DNA of 52,049 bases, taken from contig BJOX01000242.1 of assembly GCA_009731375.1 (NCBI GenBank), positions 134,649 to 186,697 of the forward strand. Direction: 5' to 3'. This DNA comes from Paulinella micropora (lineage: Eukaryota > Cercozoa > Imbricatea > Euglyphida). The notes beneath the pieces are model-generated. The model was not told the DNA's origin. It was given only the letters and a program-made list of their open reading frames with translations, and searched no databases. The position numbers and the translations under genes were made by a program. Of this stretch, positions 1 to 9,390 are shown piece by piece. Every line of letters starts with the position of its first letter. Position 1 is the first letter of the stretch.

Positions 1-326
1 CGCCCGCCCCCCCCCCCCCCCCCCCCCTCCCACCCATCCCCGCGCGCGCCTACGCCTGTCCTCTCTCCAAGAGCGTCTTTGTGTTGACATTTGTTCTGGA
101 AGCCTAGAACAAACAGCGGAAAAAAAGAACCTAATTTTTCCTGTCCCCCCTCTCTCTGTCCCCCACCCCCCAACGTTCTCTCCTTTTAAAAAAAAAATAG
201 ATATTGTTTTAATTTAGATAAATGTAAGAGAACAGCCTTCGAATTTCACTAAGAAAAGTTATTATAAAAATCATTGTGTTGGGACTGATTATCCATTGCA
301 AGGTTTTCCTCGGAGATTCCGCGCCC
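1..326. other. non-coding left edge
   Basis: The window opens with a poly-C run (about 9-27), followed by C/T-rich and then A/T-rich unique sequence. No convincing reading frame, RNA gene or transposon end is visible here. Confidence 0.5.
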
Positions 327-462
327 TCAAACCCATGACCCTCGTTGTAACAAAACAGGCGAATCTAGTGGTGGGAGAGTGCTAATATCGTCGTGTTCTG
401 ATAGTGAAGCGTTCCTAGCATTGGCTGGCAACTCATCATGAGCGACACGATCTGCTGCTCTG

Positions 463-1438
463 TTAATGTGCGCGCTTGACTGTGCGGGCCCGTCGGAGTG
501 GTTTGCCTGCGGACCCCAACCGAGGGAAGAGGACGGCTGCGGTGGTTGGGCCGCCGGTGCTGCTGATGATGGCGCGGCCGAGGGCTGTGCGGCCCAGGCG
601 GTCGGTGGTTGGGCCACGGGGGCTGCTGATGATGGCGCGGCCGAGGGCTGTGCGGCCCAGGCGGTCGGTGGTTGGGCAGCCGGTGCTGCTGGTGATGGTG
701 TGGCCGTCGCCCAGGCTGTCGGTGGCCGGGCGGCCGGGGCTGCTGATGATGGCGTGGCCGTCGCCCAGGCGGTCGGTGGCCGGGCGGCCGGGGCTGCTGA
801 TGATGGCGTGGCCGTCGCCCAGGCGGTCGGTGGCCGGGCGGCCGGGGCTGCTGATGATGGCGTGGCCGTCGCCCAGGCGGTCGGTGGCCGGGCCGCCGGG
901 GCTGCTGATGATGGCGTGGCCGTCGCCCAGGCGGTCGGTGGTTGGGCTGCAGGGGCTGCTGATGATGGCGCGGCCGTCGCCCAGGCGGTCGGTGGACGGG
1001 CGGCCGGGGCTCCTGATGATGGCGCGGCCGTCGCCCAGGCGGTCGGTGGGGGGGGGGTTGGGCGGGCGGGTTCCAGGAGCCAGAAGAAGAAGAAGAAGAA
1101 AAAGAAGAAGAAGAAGAAGAAGAAGAAGAAGAAGAAGAAGCAAGAGAAGACGACCAAGGCCGCACAGGAGCAGAGCCGCCCCACCGATGATGATGATTAT
1201 GATGCCGCGCAGTCGTTGATGCCATAGGCGACGCGTCCGGATTGTCCCAATCCGACGACGTTGTTGTTGCCAGTCATCAGGCTTCTGGGATGACAGCGGC
1301 CGCCCCCTGCTCCCCGCAACTCCGTATAATGGCTTGGTCTGCTTGGCAGGGCGTCGCCCGTTCTGGGCGCGCCGCCTCTTGATTGGGCTGTCGTAGCTTT
1401 CTTGTTCGTCGTCTTCGTCGTTGAAGGAGTTCCATTCA
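463..1438 (-). CDS. possible C-terminal tail of the broken minus-strand gene
   Basis: The frame used by the 1522-3423 ORF re-opens after its stop and stays open to a stop at 463. Its first part looks like real protein: an acidic stretch with DEWNSFNDEDDEQES followed by a basic cluster around SPIKRRRAQNGRRPAK, which resembles a nuclear-localisation signal. It then passes through the (AAG)n run and the 18-residue minisatellite repeats. I infer that it belongs to the gene upstream, separated by two small frame changes at about 1437 and 1550 that cancel each other. It could instead be a separate small gene, or non-coding minisatellite that happens to be open. Confidence 0.35.
535..1062. repeat. 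GC-rich minisatellite, 54-bp unit (60 bp at one end)
   Basis: About nine tandem copies of a 54-bp unit are present. The first two copies are 60 bp because of a 6-bp insertion. The unit contains GGCGGTCGGTGG and GGCTGCTGATGAT. Because 54 and 60 are multiples of three and the DNA is GC-rich, nearly every frame stays open, giving 18-residue protein repeats on both strands. On the minus strand, the same frame as the large ORF upstream reads repeats around TDRLGDGHAIISSP, so the array could be the repetitive C-terminus of that gene. Openness in several frames means coding status cannot be settled by ORF length alone. Confidence 0.85.
1081..1146. repeat. (AAG)n microsatellite
   Basis: A nearly pure AAG/GAA run sits between the minisatellite and the large minus-strand ORF. 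On the minus strand it would encode poly-Leu, poly-Ser or poly-Phe depending on frame. Confidence 0.9.
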
Positions 1439-1564
1439 TCCGTACTTCGTCTTGCGGCGCTGAGCGGGCTTGGGCTGCGCTGCGGCGCGCTGCTTGGGCA
1501 GCTTATACTCGTCCAGGATCCTCACCACATCGGCAAGTCTTTGGGCGCAAACGTCCACTCGCAT
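1436..1564 (-). CDS. 42-codon frame bridging two frame changes
   Basis: This short frame overlaps the end of the 1522-3423 ORF by 43 nt and ends at a TGA overlapping the next ATG. It reads like genuine protein, with an amphipathic segment RLADVVRILDEYKLPKQ and a basic end. The simplest reading is that the large gene's frame passes through it, so that the stop at 1522 is produced by an indel near 1550 and a second indel near 1437 restores the frame. An alternative is a tiny overlapping gene of the kind seen in compact viral genomes. Confidence 0.4.
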   Translation of the reverse strand: MRVDVCAQRLADVVRILDEYKLPKQRAAAQPKPAQRRKTKYG

Positions 1565-3423
1565 TCATTTTCGTTCGGGAGACAAGCGCCGAGCTCGACC
1601 ACCTCCTCTGCCTGTGACTTTTTGTTGCACTCTTGCGTAAGCATGCATTCCGCCGTGAGTGAGAAGTCAGTGCAAATCAAGGACGACACCCGCCCCTGTG
1701 TCAACCTGCTGACGATCCCGCGCCTGAAGCCGGGGATCTGGTCCGGAACCGTGGGCAGCACGACCGACAGTGTACCAAACACTGCCACGTCGGGCGCAAG
1801 GTAACCGGCGGCCGTGCTGGCCACGGGCCTCGCGTTGACGTTGAACAGCAGCACCTGCCGGCCGTGCTCGCTTGCCAGCCGTTTGGTGCCACAGCCCACG
1901 CGGTGCAGGACGTAGTCGATGAGCGGCAGCGGCCTGCAGGGCGGGTCCGAGCGCCCCTGCGCGCTGCCGACCCGCACGGCCGTGGTGTCCAGCAGGCGGG
2001 TCTTGCCGTCCCAGAGCTCCGCCGTCGAGGTAGGGTCGTACGCAGCGCGTGGCCACAAGATCTCCGCAAGAGCCGCGCCCGTCTGGCGGTAACAGGAAAT
2101 GAGCCATTGCGACTCGTAGGACTTGTCGCGGTCGGGCCAGTCCAACAGCGCGCGCTGCCTGTTCCTTTCTTCCAAGAGGTTTTTCTCGCGTGCATTCGCG
2201 TAGATGGCGAACAAGAAGGGCGCGTACAGGTCCACCAAAACGTCGAGCACCCTGAGCTTGATGGAGTTGACCATGGACTGCCCGGGGGCGGGCTCGTTCC
2301 TCCCCCAGCGCGACTTCACTGTGTTCTGGTCCAGCGCCTGTCCCGGTTGCTCGGTGAACGCCTGGCTGGCCAGCCTGAGTAGCTCTACCGCGCCCGGGTC
2401 CGAGAGCACGAAGGTGCCGAACTGCTGCTGCAGGGGCCACACCGCCACAGTCACTGCCTGCGGCAGCTTCCAGCTGAGCGCCAGCGGCTGTAGCGGCTGC
2501 TCAAGCTCGAGCACGGCGGTGCCGCGGACAGCCGCTGGCTGAGGAGGAGAGGGAACGGGCGCCGCGGAGCCTCCTCTGAAGCGCAGGGCCGGCAGCTCGT
2601 CGTAGCAGCAGATTGTGCGCAGGGACTCGAACCAGGACGGGCGGCCGCTGTTGATGTGCGCCACGTCGAATTCCGTGCGCACACGCCGCGCGTGGCTCTT
2701 GTTGCGCAGTACGGTCTGGATCTGCAGGTCCTCGCCGCCCGAGCCACAAAGCGAGACGAGGCCGCGAGCCTTCCAGCTCCTGCGCGCGCACGCCCACAGG
2801 AGGCGCAGGGCGTACAGGGCGACCTGCGGCGCCGACGTGGAGGACAGGCAGCCCGAGGCCGAGCCTTCGGAGAATACACACAACAGGATCTCCATGCAAC
2901 AGGTCCAGAAGCCGCTGCTGCCGCTGGTGCGCTCGTGGTCGATCAGCGCGGCTGCCATGCGGTCATGCCAACGCTTGTTCACTGCCATAGGAATGTTGTC
3001 CACGAACCTGGTCTGGAGGACGTGGCGGGCCAGCCACGCCTGCACCTCGCCGACCCAGACCTCGTGCGCGTGCCCCCCCGGCATGAGCGTGCCCAGCGTA
3101 TCCTGCAGCGTGGCCATCATAAGCAGGCGCAGCGACTCATTGCGGAGCTCCGTGGTTGCGGGCGACAGCCGGGTCAGCTCTTCCGCGCGGGCCCCCGCGT
3201 TCTTTTCCTCGTAGTAAACAAAAGACCACTGGGCCTGATGCCTGTGCTTGATGGGTTCGGAATAATCCTTCTTGTTCGTATTTTGCGGCGGCGCGCGCGG
3301 CGGGGGGTGCCGGCCGCCACAGCCAGAGGTTTCGCCCGGCAAAGACTCCTCATGGGCAGCGCGTTGGCGGCCGACTGGTGCGATGCTATTGTGTGCAGCC
3401 CCGCCCGGTCGGGGAGGGCGCAC
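1522..3423 (-). CDS. unrecognised large protein, C-terminal half
   Basis: A long intronless GC-rich ORF of about 630 codons. Convincing protein starts around 3290 (segment QWSFVYYEEKN). The first roughly 35 codons look like out-of-frame sequence of the upstream ORF. Recognisable features are a Trp/Cys-containing region (SGFWTCCMEILLCVF), a segment VNSIKLRVLDVLVDLYAPF that may be a hydrophobic helix, and a basic/Cys region near the end. No signal peptide or known catalytic motif is evident. It overlaps ORF 3174-4940 in another frame across a run of six G at 3302-3307, so the two are probably one gene of roughly 1,140 codons broken by a one-base indel or sequencing error. Neighbours suggest a viral or Polinton-like context, but I do not recognise the family. 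Confidence 0.55.
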   Translation of the reverse strand: MRPPRPGGAAHNSIAPVGRQRAAHEESLPGETSGCGGRHPPPRAPPQNTNKKDYSEPIKHRHQAQWSFVYYEEKNAGARAEELTRLSPATTELRNESLRLLMMATLQDTLGTLMPGGHAHEVWVGEVQAWLARHVLQTRFVDNIPMAVNKRWHDRMAAALIDHERTSGSSGFWTCCMEILLCVFSEGSASGCLSSTSAPQVALYALRLLWACARRSWKARGLVSLCGSGGEDLQIQTVLRNKSHARRVRTEFDVAHINSGRPSWFESLRTICCYDELPALRFRGGSAAPVPSPPQPAAVRGTAVLELEQPLQPLALSWKLPQAVTVAVWPLQQQFGTFVLSDPGAVELLRLASQAFTEQPGQALDQNTVKSRWGRNEPAPGQSMVNSIKLRVLDVLVDLYAPFLFAIYANAREKNLLEERNRQRALLDWPDRDKSYESQWLISCYRQTGAALAEILWPRAAYDPTSTAELWDGKTRLLDTTAVRVGSAQGRSDPPCRPLPLIDYVLHRVGCGTKRLASEHGRQVLLFNVNARPVASTAAGYLAPDVAVFGTLSVVLPTVPDQIPGFRRGIVSRLTQGRVSSLICTDFSLTAECMLTQECNKKSQAEEVVELGACLPNENECEWTFAPKDLPMW

Positions 3424-4940
3424 GCGGCCGCGGACGCAGTCGTGACGAAGGCCAACGCCCCCAGGCGCGTTATCAGCCTTTTCTGCCAGGCGGGGTGGGC
3501 CGTGAACGCGTCGAAGCAGGCCCTGACATGCTGGTCGCAGTCGTAGTCCAGCACCACCAGCCTGGCACCAACACTGCTGGCCACGCAGAACTGTGCTAGA
3601 GTGCCGGCCAGCGCACTGTTATCTGCGGCGATGATGTCGATGAGGCAGCCGGCAGCGTCGGCCGCGTTCGGCGGCGCCGCCATTGTCCACTGGACCCGTT
3701 TGCGAAAGGGGAGCAGCTGGGCGCCCGACAGCGACAGGGCACGCGCGCCACCGCGCAGCAGCAGCAGGGGGGGAGAGTCCGCGCACAGAAGTCGGGCCCT
3801 GAGCTGCACGCCGCGCTTGTACCAAGACCGGTCCAGGACTACACCGGCCAGCGTTTCGGCCGATCGGCCCGGCATAGCGCCGGCCCCCGACCAGAACCGC
3901 TGCGCCGTGCCGTCCAGACCGACCAGCAGGGAGTTGTCGTCAACGTCCTCGAGCTCAGCCGTGGCCGGGCCGTGGCCGGCCGAGACGGAAATTAGCGTTG
4001 CCGTCAGTGTGTACCAGAGGCTCAGGAAGCACAGGGTTTCTTCTTCTGTCTGGCAGCGGGCACAGCACGGGCCCGGCGAGCCCGCCAGCACTGCCTGGTA
4101 CACATCGCGGGCCGCGCCCAGCTCCCAGACAAGCGCAGGAAACGCGTCCGACAGCAGCTTCTCGCAGATCGTCAGGCCGCGCGCCGCGCCCTCCAGGCCG
4201 CGTGGCAGAACGGTGGTCACCTTTGGCAGCAGAACATCGCAAGGCAGCATGGCGCGGTAGTCGTGCAGGGGCTGCAACGACACATTCAGGGCGTCCGTGG
4301 CGGCGGGCGCGCTCGGGTCCCACAGCAGCTGCAGTGAGTGCCGCAGCACGGCCGCGTGTTCTTTCTGCAGCAGACACCAACAGCCGTGCTGGCAGTTCCC
4401 GGAGTTAGACACCCAGGCGAGCGGAAGCTCCAGGTGCAGCGCCGGGCCGACAGAGCCCGAGTCGTGTTTCTGCCAACAAACCAGCTCGCCGTCTGACTCA
4501 GGGAGTATGAGTCGCCATAGTTCCGTTTCGCTTCCGTGCAAGCAGCGGCCTACGACCCAGATTTTGGGGGTGGTTTTTGCTGGACGGAGCCCGCTGATTT
4601 CGGTTAGGATTGCCGACGCCACGCGGGCCGCCAAAAACACTGCCTCGGGGGGCGGGTGTTGCCAGCGGCCGGAGACCGCGTCGCGCGCCGCGCCGAAGGT
4701 CTTGATGTATGCCGCGCTGGCCTTTGTACGCTTGTAGTTCACGAAGGTCTCGCTGGCCTGCTGGTACGACAGGGCTATCTGGTGGTACAGGCCGTTAGTC
4801 TCTGGCTCGAGCAGGTGTTGCAAACCCCCCGCGCCGCATTCATTGGACAGCAAGAGATCCTCGATCATCTTCCACGTAGACAATGTCGACTGCTGTAATT
4901 CAGTCTCATTGCGAGCGCGATTCGCCAGTTGGATACGCAA
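3174..4940 (-). CDS. unrecognised large protein, N-terminal half
   Basis: A 588-codon ORF in GC-rich DNA. ATGs at 4940 and 4868 are both possible. The second leaves 14 bp to the divergent protease-like gene at 4883, while the first overlaps it by 58 bp. The N-terminus is helical and polar, and the middle has Cys/His pairs (NCQHGCWC and GPCCARCQTEEETLC) that could bind metal. A segment RLVVLDYDCDQHVRACFDAF stands out near the end. From about 3300 downward the sequence turns into low-complexity Arg-rich protein, which marks where the true frame switches to the 1522-3423 ORF. Function is unknown, and intron-free length plus divergent packing resemble a virus-derived locus. Confidence 0.55.
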   Translation of the reverse strand: MRIQLANRARNETELQQSTLSTWKMIEDLLLSNECGAGGLQHLLEPETNGLYHQIALSYQQASETFVNYKRTKASAAYIKTFGAARDAVSGRWQHPPPEAVFLAARVASAILTEISGLRPAKTTPKIWVVGRCLHGSETELWRLILPESDGELVCWQKHDSGSVGPALHLELPLAWVSNSGNCQHGCWCLLQKEHAAVLRHSLQLLWDPSAPAATDALNVSLQPLHDYRAMLPCDVLLPKVTTVLPRGLEGAARGLTICEKLLSDAFPALVWELGAARDVYQAVLAGSPGPCCARCQTEEETLCFLSLWYTLTATLISVSAGHGPATAELEDVDDNSLLVGLDGTAQRFWSGAGAMPGRSAETLAGVVLDRSWYKRGVQLRARLLCADSPPLLLLRGGARALSLSGAQLLPFRKRVQWTMAAPPNAADAAGCLIDIIAADNSALAGTLAQFCVASSVGARLVVLDYDCDQHVRACFDAFTAHPAWQKRLITRLGALAFVTTASAAACALPDRAGLHTIASHQSAANALPMRSLCRAKPLAVAAGTPRRARRRKIRTRRIIPNPSSTGIRPSGLLFTTRKRTRGPARKS

Positions 4941-5632
4941 TTGTCGTCGCGGCGGATGAGGCCTGGGTGCTGCGGTGGTGGCTGCGCGCCATAGGCGACG
5001 TAGGCCGGTTCGATTGGCAGCGCAACGTGGGCTTCAGAAACGGCCGCGTGTTCTTCGGGCTGGGGTTGCTGGCCTCGTGGGACAACCGTTTGGGCACCGG
5101 CATCGGCGGCAGCGGCGGGGCTGTGCTGCAAAAGCTGCACGAGTTCCGTTACGGCGACCTGCAGCAGTTCGGGCGCCTGTGCCCGCGCAGGATCATTTGG
5201 GATCTCGATGATGACGCGACTGCTAGTCTCACACGGGGGGACCTGCTGCGCTACAGCACGTTTCGCGTCAGCCGGCGATCGGTCGACATGCGCCCGCACT
5301 GGGTAGTCTGTTTCGTGGGCCGGCGCTCCTGGTACTTCTACAACCCCAGCAGGCCCGCTACCACCTTGGAGCGCGGCTGTTTGGCCGAGACACTAGACAA
5401 TTGTCTGGGCCTACGGCCGGAAATACAGACAACAGACGAGAGTGGCACGCCCGACCAGGACGGCAGCGAGCGCAGCTGCTTCTTGCTGTCGTTGGCACGA
5501 GCGCTGATGGTCGCGCACAGCAACGACGCAGGTGACCTGTCGTACGACAAACCGATTGGCCACCCCTGGTTGCTCTTGGTATCCTCTATTTGGCAGGGCC
5601 TGTTGTTGAAAGACGAGGAGAGGACCCTGTGA
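4883..5632 (+). CDS. adenain/Ulp1-like cysteine protease candidate
   Basis: A 249-residue intronless ORF. Its C-terminal half carries a possible clan CE protease triad: H139 in RPHWVVCFVG, N154 in WYFYNPSRP, Q192 and C199 in DQDGSERSCFLL. The spacings are 15, 38 and 7 residues. The family norm is a His followed about 17 residues later by an acidic or Asn residue, then a Gln about 43 residues on and the Cys 6-7 residues after that, so the geometry fits well. The motif after Cys (FLLSLARAL) is hydrophobic, as expected for the helix carrying the nucleophile. Such proteases mature capsids in adenoviruses and Polintons, or process SUMO-like proteins. No overall identity was recognised, so the assignment rests on motif geometry. 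Confidence 0.45.
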   Translation: MSTAVIQSHCERDSPVGYAIVVAADEAWVLRWWLRAIGDVGRFDWQRNVGFRNGRVFFGLGLLASWDNRLGTGIGGSGGAVLQKLHEFRYGDLQQFGRLCPRRIIWDLDDDATASLTRGDLLRYSTFRVSRRSVDMRPHWVVCFVGRRSWYFYNPSRPATTLERGCLAETLDNCLGLRPEIQTTDESGTPDQDGSERSCFLLSLARALMVAHSNDAGDLSYDKPIGHPWLLLVSSIWQGLLLKDEERTL

Positions 5633-5767
5633 CTGCCAAAAGCAGGCGCTCGGCCGACAGTCAGCCTGTCACAGAGGCTGTTTGCGCCCTTGGCAGCTAC
5701 CCGCGCACCTGGCTCCTTCGACCGGCTGGGCGCGCGAGTGCGAGAGAACTCAGAATAAGTAGTCCCC
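5633..5767. other. GC-rich sequence between protease-like gene and gap
   Basis: Short unique GC-rich stretch after the stop at 5632, cut by the assembly gap. A frame here reads on into the gap but has no independent support. Confidence 0.4.
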
Positions 5768-5992
5768 NNNNNNNNNNNNNNNNNNNNNNNNNNNNNNNNN
5801 NNNNNNNNNNNNNNNNNNNNNNNNNNNNNNNNNNNNNNNNNNNNNNNNNNNNNNNNNNNNNNNNNNNNNNNNNNNNNNNNNNNNNNNNNNNNNNNNNNNN
5901 NNNNNNNNNNNNNNNNNNNNNNNNNNNNNNNNNNNNNNNNNNNNNNNNNNNNNNNNNNNNNNNNNNNNNNNNNNNNNNNNNNNNNNNNNNNN
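5768..5992. other. assembly gap (225 N)
   Basis: Run of N separating the virus-like locus from the Ty3-type element. Whether the two are adjacent in the genome is unknown. Confidence 0.95.
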
Positions 5993-6299
5993 TTCATCTG
6001 CTTTTTTTTTGGTAAAGGGCTAAAAACATTTTCGTCGCACTTTTCTGAGTGAGCGCCGGCGGGCGGAGGAAAATTTGGTTAAAAAAAAAAATCTACCTTG
6101 GGAGTGCGCGAGAAGAACGGGCTTATTTTTTTGTCCTTTATGTAGTATTTAAAGAGAGCATTTGGCCCATGAGCGCGGAAAATCCAGATTATAGGAGCCC
6201 ACCGCCAGATTACAGAGCCTCCTTCAAAAGCGGATCCAGTATCTGGGTTATGACATAGAGAACGGAACATGTTCGATCGCCAGGAAGAAGCGGAAAGCG

Positions 6300-6440
6300 C
6301 TAGCGGCTATGCCTTTGCCGAAAACGAAGTCGGATTTACACTCTTTTGTGTCCCTGGCACAGTATTATGGCGGGTTCATACCGGGGTTCGCAGACATAGC
6401 GGAACCAATAAGGGTGTACATGAAAGCAAATGCGACGCGA
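6300..6440 (+). pseudogene. reverse transcriptase thumb/connection remnant
   Basis: The frame around MPLPKTKSDLHSFVSLAQYY and GGFIPGFADIAEPI matches the end of Ty3-type reverse transcriptase, where a P-x-P block is followed by a conserved LxSFxxLAxYYxxFI segment. The frame then changes near 6430 to the one carrying RNase H. The catalytic palm with its YxDD motif is not in the window. Confidence 0.75.
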
Positions 6441-6934
6441 AGGGGGAATGGCCTCCGAAGGTGGAAGCGGCTGTTAAGGAGTTGCGGAAGCACATCTTGA
6501 GAGACCCGTGGAAAGGGGGTACGGTGTTGCAACTTCCCAATTTTCACCGAAGCTTCATATTGGATACGGACGCGTCTGCCTACGCGATCGGCGGGGTGTT
6601 GCAGCAAAGGGATGACGAGGGGCGATTGCGGCCGGTGATGTTCCTGAGTCGGCGGATGACGAAACCGGAACAACAGTACTGCACGCGGCAGCGGGAGGCA
6701 TTAGCTATAGTCTGGGGTTTCAAGAAGCTGCGAGATTATCTGTGGGGGGCAAAGCGAACGACGGTGCGATCGGACCACAACAACCTGCAGTGGTTGATGT
6801 CTCAAGATCACACGGGGAGGTTAGCGAGATGGCAACTGGAGCTATCGGAATACGATTTCACGATCGAGTTTATATAGGGCAAGGATAACTATAGGACGGA
6901 TTACCTGTCACGGGGAGGGGGACCGACGGAGGAG
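6430..6934 (+). pseudogene. RNase H domain of Ty3-type polyprotein
   Basis: Motifs in order: FILDTDASAYAIGGVLQQ (first catalytic Asp), RQREALAIVWGFKKLRDYLW (catalytic Glu helix) and TTVRSDHNNLQWLM (third Asp and His). The expected terminal motif, a YDFTIEF block followed by a GKDN...DYLSR block, is interrupted by TAG at 6875-6877. Family members usually have Lys there, so a single AAG-to-TAG change would explain the stop. The frame continues without further breaks into the integrase. Confidence 0.8.
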
Positions 6935-8371
6935 GACAAGGCGGGGGAGCGGGAAGCGGGATCGGAGGAAGCGGACAGGGGTAAAAGGAAGGGACAACAA
7001 GCTCCAGGCGTCCTCGCACTACGACCGGTTTATGACGCGGAAAAGAAGAGCGGCATGAATCTGACGAGATTCAATTTCAAGACAGCGGCGGCGGTTTTGT
7101 CAGTGTTGGGACACATGGATCTCGAGGTAGAGGAACAGAGAGCGGACTTCTGCGACAGGAAGCCCATAAACGGAGTAGAATATGCGGAGGGGGTGGCGGA
7201 AATACACAGACACGGAGAGACGATCAAGCGGGACGACGTACAATACTACGAAGCGGCTCATGTGCGGGTGGCGGAGTGTTGGGAGCAACACGGAACGGAG
7301 GAGGCTCAGAGGGGGTACGAGGAGGAGATGTGGAAAGAGGCGGTACAAGGGGAACAGCCGGAGGACGAGGTGGTGGATGCCAAGCCTTTCCCATGGCGGA
7401 CCATGCCTTTGGTGGGGAACATACTGATTCCCACAAAGGAGGAGGCAGCGGCAGGACAGACAGAGGCGAAGCCGGAACTCAAAGTGGCGAAGATACACCC
7501 GAGTAGGGTGGCGATGGAGCTGGAGAATAAAACAGAGATTAAGTTTGCGTCGGTGGCGATGTTTCGGAAGCTGACGAAGGATAGCAAGGAGTGGGAGCGG
7601 TTCATAGCTCATCAGGAGAAGCCGACGGAGGTCTCAGAGGATGCGGATATACGACAGCGGAAAAAGTATACGTATTCGGATGGGCTTATTTGGTACTTCG
7701 GAACGGGGGCAAAGAACAAGGAGGACCCGGAAAGATGGGTGGTGTGGGTGCCAAAGGAGCTGCGGCATGTGATACTGATAGGGGCACACAATTGTCCGTT
7801 GCAAAGTCATGCAGGGTTGGATAGGACGAGGTGGTCCATGACTCGTCGGTTCTACTGGGATGCTATGGATAAGGACATCCAGGCATTCATTGCGGGGTGT
7901 GGACAATGCCAGAGGGCGAAAACGCAATACAACGCGAACCGAGGGTTACTGGGACAGTTTGATGTAACGCGGGACATATTCGATACTATACACATCGACT
8001 ATGCGGGACCACTACCGGAGGCGGGAGAGGGCAGATACAAATATATTCTCACCATCATTGATCGGGCCTCGAATTACGTCATAGCAGTCCCTACAGCCGA
8101 CGATACGAAGGAGACGACGGCCAAAACTTTGATCGACAACGTTTTCAATAGGATCGGGGTACCCAGAAAGATTATCTCGGATAGGGGAAGTTCCTTTGTC
8201 AACTGGGTCTCTAATGAACTCAGCGCGTATTATGGGTTCAAGTGGGACTACGTGACGGCATATAATCTGATGGCAAACGGCAAGATCGAGAGGATGCACC
8301 GCACGCTGAAGGCCTCTCTGAAAATATACTGCCAAAACGGACAGACCAAGTGGCCCGAGGTCCTAAGCGTT
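6935..8371 (+). pseudogene. integrase: zinc domain and DD35E core
   Basis: A linker of roughly 240 residues, longer than usual, precedes an HHCC zinc domain with His pair in GAHNCPLQSHAGLD and Cys pair in AGCGQCQRAK. The catalytic triad is Asp in DTIHIDYAGPLP, Asp 61 residues later in KIISDRGSSFV, and Glu in NGKIERMHRTLK, exactly 35 residues between the last two (DD35E). The usual Pro before the NG of the Glu motif is Leu here. A one-base frame change near 8370 ends this frame at 8389, while the integrase continues in another frame. Confidence 0.85.
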
Positions 8372-8876
8372 CACCTTCGCGGTGAATAACCTGGGTTCGT
8401 CATCGTTGGGGGTGCGGGCGCGGCTATGTCCACACCAGATGGTGTTTGGGAAGGTCTTGAATACACCACAGGATGCGATGCAACACAAGGCGTTATACCA
8501 ACCAATCGAGCCGATGGCGGTGCGATTGCGAGCTTTAGCGGAAGCGGAACAAATCGTAACCAAGCATCGGGAAGCGGCGATGAGAGCAGAGGGTAAGAAG
8601 GGGCAGAGGCAATACAAGCACGTGGAGTTTAATGAGGGGGACACGGGGCTCCTATACTGCCCGAACGTACCGGTGGGGGTCTCCACGAAACTGTATGAAA
8701 AATGGCAGGGGCCGTTACGGTATCAGATCATGAAACAAACAGCGGCTTATAACTACAAGATCCGACACCAACAGTCGAATAAGGAGCAGATAGTCCATGT
8801 GACGAGGCTGGTTAAGTTTTCGCCTTTCCTATTGGATTATGAGACGGAGAAGGAGGCTCTACAGCGGACAGCGTAA
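8372..8876 (+). pseudogene. integrase C-terminal region with GPY/F-like module
   Basis: After the frame change the sequence NLGSSSLGVRARLCPHQMVFGK matches the post-catalytic region of Ty3 integrases, where a P-xx-LxxG block is typical. Further on, KWQGPLRYQIMK followed by Y-KI and a VHVTRLVKF block resembles the GPY/F module, with Leu in place of Tyr or Phe. The frame ends at 8876, and a different frame takes over just before. Confidence 0.75.
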
Positions 8877-9300
8877 TCCGCAGCCTTTGTTAACCCGGTC
8901 TCAGAGGGCGGAGGAGATCGCGAAATTGAGGGAACAGGTGTCTTGGGAACAGGACCCGGAAATGAAAAAGCGGTTGGAGGAGGCTATTGCAGAACTGGCG
9001 ACGGGCTCGCACGAGAGGATCTCTCAGAAACAAAAGAGGGACGAGGTACGGCAGCGGCAAGAGGACAAGAAAGAGGGGTTGGCGGAAGAGACGACAAAGC
9101 AGATGGTGGCGCAGGGGCCAGGGGCGAACGTCCAGGCGGATCAGGGGAAGCGGGGACCGGGAAAGCCGCCGAAGCCAAAGGCTCCGGAAAGTTCCATTGA
9201 GATGAAAAACGCGGGAGGATATTGGGTGAAAAACCCGGGAGAGATAGATAAAATCAAGTGGAAAAAAGGAAAATTTTTACTTGATGCATCCAGCGGCTAA
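8839..9300 (+). pseudogene. charged C-terminal extension of the polyprotein
   Basis: A 153-codon frame overlapping the end of the integrase. From about 8880 it gives a coiled-coil-like, Glu/Lys/Gln-rich segment (RAEEIAKLREQVSWEQ, DPEMKKRLEEAIAELATG), then a Pro/Lys-rich stretch and a Trp/Lys end. It is either the continuation of the polyprotein after a frameshift or a separate small ORF. I know no named domain in it. Confidence 0.5.
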
Positions 9301-9390
9301 GGGAGTGAGTGATGACACGATGTATGACTTCTACGTCATGCAGATACTCAGTTTAGGGGGAACATCGAAACATAAGCGGGGAGCGGAATC

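Noticed and set aside
2656-3546. Plus-strand ORFs opposite the large left gene (and others at 1421, 1864, 3601)
   Set aside because: GC-rich antisense shadows. The minus-strand frame has the better protein composition and continuity.
463-5632. Endogenous nimavirus or herpesvirus assignment of the left locus
   Set aside because: No specific core gene could be recognised. Only the compact layout and protease geometry point to a viral-type origin.
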